Source: an uncultured Treponema sp.
GTDB taxonomy: Bacteria > Spirochaetota > Spirochaetia > Treponematales > Treponemataceae
Length of the DNA: 36,822 nt
Direction of reading: 5' to 3'
Assembly (NCBI GenBank): GCA_947178095.1
Contig: CAMWWZ010000015.1
Span: 1-36,822, forward strand
Both the position numbers and the translations under genes were made by a program. The stretch's first letter is position 1. Every line of letters begins with the position of its first letter. Under the pieces are notes generated by a model. That model did not search any database. It had not been told where the DNA came from and worked only from the letters and a program-made list of their open reading frames with translations. This document shows, piece after piece, positions 7,417-14,152 of the stretch.

Positions 7417-8984
7417 TTCGTTCCTCCGTTAGTTGTGTTGGCGGCTCCCGCTTCGACATATTTTTGCAACTGGATTTCGGCTTCCTTGACATTTTTGATA
7501 ATGCTCGGACCGCCGATGCATCCGCCTTCGCATGCCATCACTTCGATGAGATTCGGCGTGTCGGGCTTCGATGGAATTTTTCCGGAATTGATCATTCCAT
7601 AAGCGTTGAGCATTTTCATTCCGCTTTTTGTGAGGCCGTTGATTTTTGCCGCGCGCAGAATCGACTTGTCTTTGAGGCGAACTTCCACTGCTTCCGCGAC
7701 TCCGCCACTTTTTGCGAAATTCCTTCCGCTTGCCGTGGGAATTATCGAAGTTTCTTCTGGCTGCATTTTTGAAACGTCGATTTCTTTTGCGATGAAAAGC
7801 GATTCTAAATCAAGCGTACTCAAAACGTAGTCAACCATTTCATCGTCGAAACCTTCGCGGCGTTTTGCGAGACAAGGTCCGATAAAAACCGTGATGCAGC
7901 CGGGGTCGGCTTTTTTTGCAAGTTCCGCCGTGTAATGCATTGGAGTTTTCGTTTCGGAAATGCATTCCGCCAACGCGGGAACATGGCGGCGCACGGCTCG
8001 GACATAGGCGGGGCAGCATGAAGATGTCATCATCTTGTCGCCGCGTGCCATGCGCTCTTCAAATTCCCGTGCCTCGTTGTCGGCGCAAATGTCCGCTCCG
8101 ATGGCCACTTCCCACACGCGGTCGAACCCGGCGGCTTTCAGCGCGGCTTCCAATTGTCCGGGAGCTGCCTTGAATTGAGCGGCGATTGCCGGCGCGTAAA
8201 GCGCGACAATTTTTTTTGGAGGATTTTCCGAAATTGAATTTTCGTTCGCTGAATTTTTTTCCTGCAAATTCGCATTTTCGGAATTTGCAATTTTAGAATT
8301 CGCTTCGAACTTTTTCATCAAATGTTTTATCACGTCAACGAGCTGGCTTTTTCCCATCATCGCGCCAAACGGACATTCGCGCATGCAGTTTCCGCAAAAT
8401 ATGCATTTGTGGTAATCGATTTTTTCGCGGCCGCTTTCGTCCTTTGAAATCGCGCCGACAGGACACGCCTCTTCGCACGGAACAGGAATTTTTATGATTG
8501 CGTGATACGGACAATTTTCCATGCATTTTCCGCAATTTATGCACGCGCTTTCGTCGATGTGCGCATGGTGTTCCACATGGATGCAATTTTTCGGGCAATT
8601 CACCATGCATGGACGCGCGTCGCATCCTTGGCATGCGTTCGTCACCATGTAGTGAGCCTTGACGCAAGCATTGCAGGCTTCGTGCAAAACCGTGAGCATG
8701 GGCCATGTCGGTTTGGGACGCTCCAATGCTTCCTTGGCGAACGATGCGAGCGTTCGCTCTTCGTCGATGTTTTCCACGGAAATTCCCATTCGCGCGATTG
8801 TGCGCATTCGGATTATTTCGCGGTCATGGAAAACGCAGCAGCGAATCGGCTTAGCATCGCGAGGAACCATTTCACGCGGAATAAAGTGCACGCCTTCTTC
8901 GAGCTTCCCTTCGAGCTGAAGCTTCGCGATTCGCACCAAAATTTCGCGCTTCATGTTCGCGGTGTTATTGTTTATGTTGAGCAT
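7413..8984 (-). CDS. Monomeric [FeFe] hydrogenase-like protein
   Basis: A 523-residue ferredoxin-hydrogenase fusion. After an N-terminal region, Cys-rich motifs follow: CQGCDARPCMVNCP, CINCGKCMENCP and CIFCGNCMRECP, enough for several 4Fe-4S clusters. The H-cluster motifs are L1 TSSCCPAYV (about residue 320), L2 GPCLAKR (about 370) and L3 MACEGGCIGGPS (about 485). L1 and L3 differ from the best-studied catalytic group A enzymes (TSCSPGW and a GGG end) and resemble the less-studied group B type, in my recollection. It should oxidise or evolve hydrogen with ferredoxin-like partners, or sense it. The start at 8984 uses GGAGG at 8996-9000; two upstream in-frame ATGs lack such a site. First gene of a three-gene operon. 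Confidence 0.9.
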   Translation of the reverse strand: MLNINNNTANMKREILVRIAKLQLEGKLEEGVHFIPREMVPRDAKPIRCCVFHDREIIRMRTIARMGISVENIDEERTLASFAKEALERPKPTWPMLTVLHEACNACVKAHYMVTNACQGCDARPCMVNCPKNCIHVEHHAHIDESACINCGKCMENCPYHAIIKIPVPCEEACPVGAISKDESGREKIDYHKCIFCGNCMRECPFGAMMGKSQLVDVIKHLMKKFEANSKIANSENANLQEKNSANENSISENPPKKIVALYAPAIAAQFKAAPGQLEAALKAAGFDRVWEVAIGADICADNEAREFEERMARGDKMMTSSCCPAYVRAVRRHVPALAECISETKTPMHYTAELAKKADPGCITVFIGPCLAKRREGFDDEMVDYVLSTLDLESLFIAKEIDVSKMQPEETSIIPTASGRNFAKSGGVAEAVEVRLKDKSILRAAKINGLTKSGMKMLNAYGMINSGKIPSKPDTPNLIEVMACEGGCIGGPSIIKNVKEAEIQLQKYVEAGAANTTNGGTK

Positions 8985-9007
8985 TTTTTCAATTTCCTCC
9001 ATAAAAA

Positions 9008-9043
9008 TAAACAATTGCGAAATATTAATTTCACAATTGTTTA
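9008..9043. promoter_or_regulatory. Large palindromic operator of the hydrogenase operon
   Basis: TAAACAATTGCGAAAT (9008-9023) and ATTTCACAATTGTTTA (9028-9043) are inverted repeats of 16 bp with one mismatch around ATTA. It sits between the -10 box and the ribosome-binding site, so a bound protein would block initiation. The inner TTGTGAAAT half-sites recall Rex-type redox operators, but the half-site spacing is four bases wider than the usual Rex site. Confidence 0.75.
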
Positions 9044-9046
9044 TTT

Positions 9047-9076
9047 AGTGTACGTGAGAATGCACGAATTTGTCAA
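9047..9076 (-). promoter_or_regulatory. Sigma70-type promoter of the hydrogenase-flavoprotein-YitT operon
   Basis: On the minus strand TTGACA (9076-9071), an 18-base spacer and TACACT (9052-9047). Transcription should start close to 9040, inside the adjacent palindrome. Confidence 0.65.
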
Positions 9077-9135
9077 GAAAAAAATTTATGACATTCAAGA
9101 CAATTTTTTTCTAAAAAAGAAAGCGCGAAAAAATA

Positions 9136-9630
9136 TTAATTTTTCAAAGAGTCATATTCGAAATAATATTCAAATTCCTGCTGGGAAAATTCGCCGGTGA
9201 ACGGATTTATTTCGACTTCCGCCTTGTATTCGTCCGTGAAAAATTCGGCTTCATATTTCGCGCGGCCGTTTCGATTGTAATCCAATTCGATTTTAAAATT
9301 TGTAGCTTCGGGAAATTTTTCGCGCAAAAGTGATTCCACATCTTCCGCTTCCAATTTTATATTTTTGGATTCCGCTGGCGCGCGGCTTTCGATTTTAATT
9401 TCCTTGAGCGACAAATTGTTTCCAATTTTATCGATTTCGATTTTGTAAGTTGACTTCGCGCCATCGACAAAAAGCAATTCGTACTCATTGTCTTTGAAGC
9501 TGGAATTTTTAAGCTGCGCATCTTCGGGGATTTTTTCGCGCGCCATTTCCATCACTTCTTTCGGCAAGCGTTCGGCGAACGCAATTCCTGCGAGCAAAGC
9601 GAAAATTGCAAGACAAAAAATTTTTTTCAT
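9136..9630 (-). CDS. Secreted PepSY-like protein
   Basis: A 164-residue protein with a clear signal peptide (MKKIFCLAIFALLAGIAFA, cleavage after AFA). The mature part appears to contain two repeats of a PepSY-like alpha-beta unit: residues about 25-90 (VMEMAREKIPEDA through a charged beta hairpin) and about 95-160 (VESLLREKFPEAT through an INPFTGEF turn). Such periplasmic proteins often bind or inhibit other envelope proteins; the function here is unknown. The ATG at 9630 is chosen because GGAGG lies ten bases upstream; the longer frame has no such site. It is divergent from the DUF3160 lipoprotein gene. Confidence 0.82.
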   Translation of the reverse strand: MKKIFCLAIFALLAGIAFAERLPKEVMEMAREKIPEDAQLKNSSFKDNEYELLFVDGAKSTYKIEIDKIGNNLSLKEIKIESRAPAESKNIKLEAEDVESLLREKFPEATNFKIELDYNRNGRAKYEAEFFTDEYKAEVEINPFTGEFSQQEFEYYFEYDSLKN

Positions 9631-9749
9631 AATTTCATTTCCTCCAATTATGAATTTAAAAAAACATAGCACATTTTTCAAGAAAAATAAAGCGAATTTT
9701 TTTGAAAATTCACGCTCGCGCAAAATTGAATTTTCGCCATCGCAAAAAC

Positions 9750-9778
9750 TTTACACATTAAAAAAAATATGCAATAAT
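9750..9778 (+). promoter_or_regulatory. Candidate promoter of the DUF3160 lipoprotein gene
   Basis: TTTACA (9750-9755), a 17-base spacer and AATAAT (9773-9778), followed by AGGAG and the ATG at 9795. The leader would be very short. Confidence 0.45.
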
Positions 9779-9794
9779 AAAATTAGGAGTAATT

Positions 9795-12536
9795 ATGAAA
9801 AAATCAATTTTAATATTCGCGGCGATTGCGTTCATTTTCGGATGCTCGAAAAAAGAAGAACTTTCGCCCGAAAATCAAATCGAACAAACAGAACAAATTG
9901 AGCAAGTTGAACAAACGGCGCAAGACGAGCAGACTTCCTTTCCAAAAAATAAAATTTTCATTGATGAAAAAAAATTCATAAACAAGGATATAGACAAAAT
10001 CGATTTAAGCGGCTACTTGTCGCAATTTCGCAAGGACGCGCAAAATTCGGCGCACAGCGTTTATCTAAATGACGAAGTGGAATTTTCAAATCTTCCAACG
10101 CCGCCGGATTTTGAAAAAACGCTCGTGGCGGGAAATGATTTGTGCGTTTTGTTCAGTAAAGTTCCGCAAGATGACGATGAATTTGATTCCTTAAAACGCG
10201 CTGGAATAAAAATTCCGAAAGGTGCTCTGCTAAAATGCACGGGCGAAAAAATTGGATCTGGAGATGGAGAATATGACAGACTTTTTCATTTTGAAGAAAA
10301 TTTCAATTATTTTTATCCGGTAGAATATGAAGGAAAAGCGGGTTTTGTTTTTGGCGCGGATGTGTGCGGACAAGAAGACAATTTTACGAACGACCAAATG
10401 AACCTTCTTTCATTTTTGTATCAACACGCGACTGATGAAGATACTGCGTATTTCAAAAATTTTTATCCGTTTTGCGGCTACGAATACTTCAACGCGCAAA
10501 TTGCAAATTCGCTCAAAGAAAATCGCATCGCCTTGCAAAATGTCTCGCAACAAGAATATCGGCTTAACATAGACAACCCGGATGATATGATTGCGCTCTA
10601 CAAAAACCACCGCAAGCGTCCTTTTGGCTACAGGATGGGAGGAAATCTTGTGCCGCTTTTTATCACGACGGATTTGTTCGCGCACAGCCAGCACCTTTTA
10701 TTTGACAGGCTTTTGCAACATGTCGAGCAAGAAATTTTTTCTCCGCGCTTGGCTTTGCTTGTGGAAAAATTCCGCGAAAAAATTTCAAATGATTTGCAAG
10801 AATATCCTTCAAACGAAACCGCGAACATCGCAGAAAAATATTTTGCCGTCGCGAGCGCGATTTTGAAACTCACCCCGAGCGTAGAGGATCATGGCGAAGA
10901 AGTAATGCCGGACAAGGATTCGGTGCTTTCGGAATACGGCGAAGAAATTCGTGAAGAAGTGGAAAAAATTTTCGAAGCCGCCGCAATGCAAGATTCAAGC
11001 GCGCTCGCTTTTTCGGACGGCAGCGTTTACATCGAAGATTACACGCAATACAAGCCGCGCGGCCACTATACCCAAAACGAAAGGCTGAAAACATATTTTC
11101 GGGCGATGATGTGGTTTGGCAGAATAAATTTTCCGCTTCCCGAAAGTTCGCGCGATTCTTCAGATTCCAGAGAAAGTTTGGCGCAAAATATGTTCAAAAT
11201 TGGAATTTACATAAACGACATCATTATGCAGGAGGAATCTTTGTATGCATTGTGGAAAAGCGTTTTCGATCCGATTACAGTTTTAATCGGCGAATCCGAC
11301 GACCTTTCCTTTGATGATATAGTTCCGCTTTGGAAATCCGTGGGCGCGGAAAATGTTTTGGAATGGATTTCTGATGAAAACGTCGCCAACTTCGCAAGCC
11401 TTTCGCGCGAAAAACTAAAACCTCCGCTCCTCACAAGCACAAGCGCGTTTTATGCAAATCAAAGCGAAGGCGATTATTCAGATCCAGAAAACTTAAAGCC
11501 CGCGATGGGCTGGCGATTTTTGGGACAGCGTTTCACTTATGACGCATGGATTTTCCAGCACGTGACGTCTCCTCGCCTTTTCGGAAGAATGATGGCTTCC
11601 GGCCTTGACATCGCGAGCGCGTTCGGCTCAAATTCCGCCGATATGCTTCTTGAAAATAGCGACGAAAATTTTGAAAAATTGAAAACGATTCTTGCCAAAT
11701 TCAAAAAATTCTTCGGTTCAAAAGACGAAAAATTTTGGAGCGAAACTTATTACAATTCAGTTCTCGCGCTCACAAAAGCGCAAGCCGAATTCGAACAAGG
11801 CGCAGGATTTTTCTTCACAGAAAAGCCGCTTTGGAATATCAAGTCGCTTGAAAGCTCGCTCGGAACTTGGGCAGAATTGAAGCACGACACGATTTTGTAC
11901 ACAAAGATGGTTGCTGCCGAAATGGGCGGCGGTGGATATAACCCGACATATCGCACGGACAAAATTCCAAGCCCCGTGCATTATATTGAGCCGAATTTGA
12001 AATTTTTTACAGAGCTTTGCGTGTCATGGAAAGTTTTCCAAAATATTTTTGAGCGGTACAAACTTTTTGATGATGATTCGAAATATGCCGTTTCTCAAAT
12101 TGAAAAGATTTGTCTTCGCGCCTTGAATATTGTCGCCTCCGAAGTGAAAGATGAAAAAGTTTCAAAAGACGACTTGGATTGGATCGGAACAATTCCGCAA
12201 CTTTTGGCAAAATCCGTAATGCCATTTTCAACTTATGCTACCTATGCTCATGATAACGAGCAATTCAAAATGGCACTGGTCGCCGATGTTTTTACGAACG
12301 CGGAAAGCGGTTCGGTGCTTGAAGTGGCGGTGGGAATTCCGCACAGAATTTATGTCGCGCTCAACGACAAGCAAGGCGGAAAGCGCATCGCGGTGGGCTA
12401 CACATTCAATTATTATGAATTTGAGCATCCGATGAACGATCGCCTCACGGACAAACAGTGGAAAAAAATGGTCTACGACAATGAAAGTGAAGCGGCAAAA
12501 CGAAAGCCAAAATGGTATTTAGATCCAACCATTTAA
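9795..12536 (+). CDS. Large DUF3160 lipoprotein
   Basis: A 913-residue predicted lipoprotein: signal peptide with lipobox IFGC (Cys17), then a short linker in which Glu-Gln pairs repeat (about residues 28-48). A segment at residues 80-200 looks like a SH3-type or beta-rich region. The rest matches the DUF3160 family as I remember it: the PLFITTDLFAHSQHLLFDRLL helix (about residue 287), WRFLGQRFTYDAWIFQ (about residue 575), and a C-terminal domain with YAHDNEQFKMALVADVFT and VGYTFNYYEFEHPMNDRLTD. Substrate and role are not known. A good AGGAG site precedes the ATG. It is monocistronic, ending before a hairpin at 12566. Confidence 0.85.
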   Translation: MKKSILIFAAIAFIFGCSKKEELSPENQIEQTEQIEQVEQTAQDEQTSFPKNKIFIDEKKFINKDIDKIDLSGYLSQFRKDAQNSAHSVYLNDEVEFSNLPTPPDFEKTLVAGNDLCVLFSKVPQDDDEFDSLKRAGIKIPKGALLKCTGEKIGSGDGEYDRLFHFEENFNYFYPVEYEGKAGFVFGADVCGQEDNFTNDQMNLLSFLYQHATDEDTAYFKNFYPFCGYEYFNAQIANSLKENRIALQNVSQQEYRLNIDNPDDMIALYKNHRKRPFGYRMGGNLVPLFITTDLFAHSQHLLFDRLLQHVEQEIFSPRLALLVEKFREKISNDLQEYPSNETANIAEKYFAVASAILKLTPSVEDHGEEVMPDKDSVLSEYGEEIREEVEKIFEAAAMQDSSALAFSDGSVYIEDYTQYKPRGHYTQNERLKTYFRAMMWFGRINFPLPESSRDSSDSRESLAQNMFKIGIYINDIIMQEESLYALWKSVFDPITVLIGESDDLSFDDIVPLWKSVGAENVLEWISDENVANFASLSREKLKPPLLTSTSAFYANQSEGDYSDPENLKPAMGWRFLGQRFTYDAWIFQHVTSPRLFGRMMASGLDIASAFGSNSADMLLENSDENFEKLKTILAKFKKFFGSKDEKFWSETYYNSVLALTKAQAEFEQGAGFFFTEKPLWNIKSLESSLGTWAELKHDTILYTKMVAAEMGGGGYNPTYRTDKIPSPVHYIEPNLKFFTELCVSWKVFQNIFERYKLFDDDSKYAVSQIEKICLRALNIVASEVKDEKVSKDDLDWIGTIPQLLAKSVMPFSTYATYAHDNEQFKMALVADVFTNAESGSVLEVAVGIPHRIYVALNDKQGGKRIAVGYTFNYYEFEHPMNDRLTDKQWKKMVYDNESEAAKRKPKWYLDPTI

Positions 12537-12565
12537 GCGAGCGGTTTTGGCGGAAAAATTTAAAA

Positions 12566-12601
12566 TTGACATACCTCGGCACAAGCGTCGTGGTATGTCA
12601 A
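12566..12601. terminator. Hairpin between convergent genes
   Basis: TTGACATACC (12566-12575) and GGTATGTCAA (12592-12601) are perfect 10-bp inverted arms with a 16-base loop, 30 bases after the DUF3160 stop and before the end of the convergent XRE gene. No T-run follows, so it may instead be an RNA processing or protein-binding site. Confidence 0.45.
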
Positions 12602-12688
12602 AGCACACTGCTGACGAAATGGACTTTATTGAAAAATATATTCCATAGAAAAAAGTTCGTAACGAAAATTCGTGAAAAAAATTTTTCT

Positions 12689-12997
12689 TTATTCATCCAA
12701 TTTTTTTGCCAAAACAAGAAGGATAGATTTGTCTCTTAACGAAATTTTTCTGTAAATTTTTATCAGTTCAAGTAAATTTCCATCGTCTTCGATTTTTGGA
12801 AATTCGCCTTCTAAAAGGTACTCGACTGAAACACCCAAAACTTTCGCGATTCGCAAAGCGACATCTGCGGCGGGTACGCTCTCGCGTTTTCTTCCGTTTG
12901 TAAAACTGGAGTAGGAAAAATTCGCTTTTGCAGCAACTTCCTTTCTTGTCAAATTTTTAAATTCAATTAAATTGTCAAGCCGAGCCCAAAAATCCAT
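12689..12997 (-). CDS. XRE/CI-family transcriptional repressor
   Basis: A 102-residue protein with an N-terminal helix-turn-helix of the Cro/CI type (about residues 8-65: LDNLIEFKNLTRKEVAAKANFSYSSF, then the ALRIAKVLGVSVEYLLEG ending typical of XRE domains). A short C-terminal helix (about residues 75-100) may be for dimerisation. It is transcribed away from the two-gene module at 13157, and the shared spacer contains several copies of an operator-like sequence, so it likely represses itself and the divergent module, much like a phage repressor. Confidence 0.88.
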   Translation of the reverse strand: MDFWARLDNLIEFKNLTRKEVAAKANFSYSSFTNGRKRESVPAADVALRIAKVLGVSVEYLLEGEFPKIEDDGNLLELIKIYRKISLRDKSILLVLAKKLDE

Positions 12998-13143
12998 ATT
13001 TTTACATTATACAATTGTCAAAAAATCAGCACGAAATTATTGACAATTGTAATATTTTAGGTATAATACTTAAAGATATGCACATAATTGTCAATTTTTT
13101 TCATTGGAGTGACAGACAAATTAAAAGCGCACCATTGACATTG
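12969..13143. promoter_or_regulatory. Operator array between the XRE repressor and the divergent module
   Basis: An AATTGTCAA-type element occurs about five times: AAATTGTCAA (about 12969-12978, inside the repressor gene), TACAATTGTCAA (13010-13021), its perfect inverse TTGACAATTGTA (13040-13051), ATAATTGTCAA (13084-13094) and TTGACATTGTA (about 13134-13144). The central two overlap the promoter elements of both directions; a minus-strand -10 TATAAT lies at 13011-13006. Confidence 0.7.
13040..13067 (+). promoter_or_regulatory. Near-consensus sigma70 promoter of the divergent module
   Basis: TTGACA (13040-13045), 16-base spacer, TATAAT (13062-13067). The -35 box is part of the operator at 13040-13051, so repressor binding would exclude polymerase. 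Confidence 0.75.
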
Positions 13144-13156
13144 TAAGGAGGATTTT

Positions 13157-13522
13157 TTGACACGCTACGCAATCCTCGCCGGGGCGACGGAACTTTCGGA
13201 CGGAATGCAGAAAAGCCTCGTGGAATTCAAGGACTTTCTCACAAGCGACGCTGGCGGCTCGTGGCGCGAGGAAGAGATCATGGTCTGCGGACCTATGGAC
13301 TGGCAGCTCGTGCAACTTCTCCAGTCGCGTCTGCGTGAGTATGACTTCGTGCTCGTCTATCAATGCCGGTTTTCACGTGGAGAGACGGATTCGGACTGGA
13401 GCGGCAAACTTCGATGCGTGACGGAAGGCGGGCGCGGCGTGTTCATCGGCGACGTGTGCGACGAGGTCGTGAGTATGGAGGAACTTGGCTATGAGCGCGT
13501 GGAATTGGGAGATGCGCTGTGA
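13157..13522 (+). CDS. Small protein, possible degenerate caspase-like fold
   Basis: A 121-residue protein starting at TTG with AAGGAGG (13145-13151) five bases upstream; no other start fits. The layout is a Rossmann-like alternation: strand YAILAGA, helix SLVEFKDFLTS, strand EIMVCGP, helix WQLVQLLQSRL, strand FVLVYQC, then GRGVFIGDVC. This order recalls the N-terminal half of small caspase-like peptidases, in which a GHG would follow the VYxx strand and a Cys would follow the last strand. Here the expected GHG is CRFS, so it would be inactive. That similarity is my inference. The gene is visibly richer in GC than its surroundings and its stop overlaps the next gene's start. Confidence 0.6.
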   Translation: MTRYAILAGATELSDGMQKSLVEFKDFLTSDAGGSWREEEIMVCGPMDWQLVQLLQSRLREYDFVLVYQCRFSRGETDSDWSGKLRCVTEGGRGVFIGDVCDEVVSMEELGYERVELGDAL

Positions 13523-13734
13523 GAAAATGCGAAAGTTCCAAGACGGCGTTTTGGGATAAAGTCGAAATGTACAGGCAGCAGAAGAATCTCACGTATCGCG
13601 CCATCGCGAGGACGATGGGAAAGGCGGAGACGACGGTCTCTTCAATGCGGCAGTTCGGGACGGAGCCGCGCATAAGCGACGGCATCAGGCTGGCGGATGC
13701 GCTCGGCGTGGATGTAAGGGATTTGACGGAGTGA
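13519..13734 (+). CDS. Small HTH (XRE-like) protein
   Basis: A 71-residue protein made almost wholly of a helix-turn-helix domain: FWDKVEMYRQQKNLTYRAIARTMGKAETTVSSMRQ followed by GIRLADALGVDVRDLTE. It starts at GTG (13519), overlapping the previous stop (GTGA), with GGGAG upstream, so it is translationally coupled to the gene at 13157. It may be a DNA-binding partner or regulator of that protein. GC content is higher than the flanks, as for its partner. Confidence 0.75.
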   Translation: MRKCESSKTAFWDKVEMYRQQKNLTYRAIARTMGKAETTVSSMRQFGTEPRISDGIRLADALGVDVRDLTE

Positions 13735-13753
13735 CGAGATGCGTTGGGCGGGG

Positions 13754-13857
13754 AAAAGCCAGTGAGCTTGCTCCGAAAACTCTGTGAGTTTTTTTTCAAA
13801 AGCCAGTGAGTTTTCGGGCAAAACTCTGTGAGTTTTAAAAAAAACGCAGTGAGTTTT
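13754..13857. repeat. Tandem array of five 17-bp repeats at 22-bp spacing
   Basis: Five repeats start at 13754, 13776, 13798, 13820 and 13841. They alternate between AAAAGCCAGTGAGTTTT-like and AAAACTCTGTGAGTTTT versions; the last is AAAACGCAGTGAGTTTT. The period (22, 22, 22, 21) is about two helical turns and is not a multiple of three, so it is non-coding. The CTC version is itself palindromic. It resembles iterons or a stacked protein-binding site. Confidence 0.8.
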
Positions 13858-14152
13858 TTTGGCGAAAAATATGGAGAAAAAACGGTGGCGGTGAAATGTT
13901 TTCAGGCAATGTTTGAAATAGTCATAAATATTTTAAGGAGTTGGCAATGAATTTTGAACCTATTATTTCGATGAAAATAAAAAACAAAGATGTTTTATAT
14001 CAAGTGAAATCTGACGCAGGTCGTACCAAGGCGGTAAATGTAAAACTTATATAAAAAACAGGATTTCTTTGTTCTTTATGAGAGTTCGACCGTTGTACAG
14101 TGATTTTTGATGTGTAATTTAGGAGTTTTTGTTCTTAACAGAAAGTGAAAAT
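13858..14152. other. Leader region of the glycan island
   Basis: Apart from a 35-codon frame (13947-14054) I find no gene. The end of the region holds an AGGAG at 14121 and probably the promoter of the island, but no -35/-10 pair is convincing. A GGCGGTGA at 13888 resembles an ops-type element only loosely. Confidence 0.4.
13947..14054 (+). CDS. 35-residue small frame, possibly a cold-shock-domain remnant
   Basis: ATG at 13947 follows AAGGAG by a normal distance and opens 35 codons. The end, YQVKSDAGRTKAVNVKLI, is weakly like the C-terminal strand of cold-shock domain proteins (a G-x-KAxNV pattern), suggesting a truncated relic or a very short expressed peptide. It stands alone between the repeat array and the flippase gene. 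I cannot assign a function. Confidence 0.35.
   Translation: MNFEPIISMKIKNKDVLYQVKSDAGRTKAVNVKLI

Noticed and set aside
9008..9043. CRP/FNR site
   Set aside because: Half-sites are much too far apart for the TGTGA-N6-TCACA spacing.
13741..13860. CRISPR array
   Set aside because: The unit is 17 bp with 4-5-base spacers of no unique content; no cas genes are present.
13883..13895. GGCGGTGA resembling an ops/JUMPstart element before the glycan island
   Set aside because: Only a partial match, RfaH-ops control is known mainly from proteobacteria, and no conserved JUMPstart context is present.
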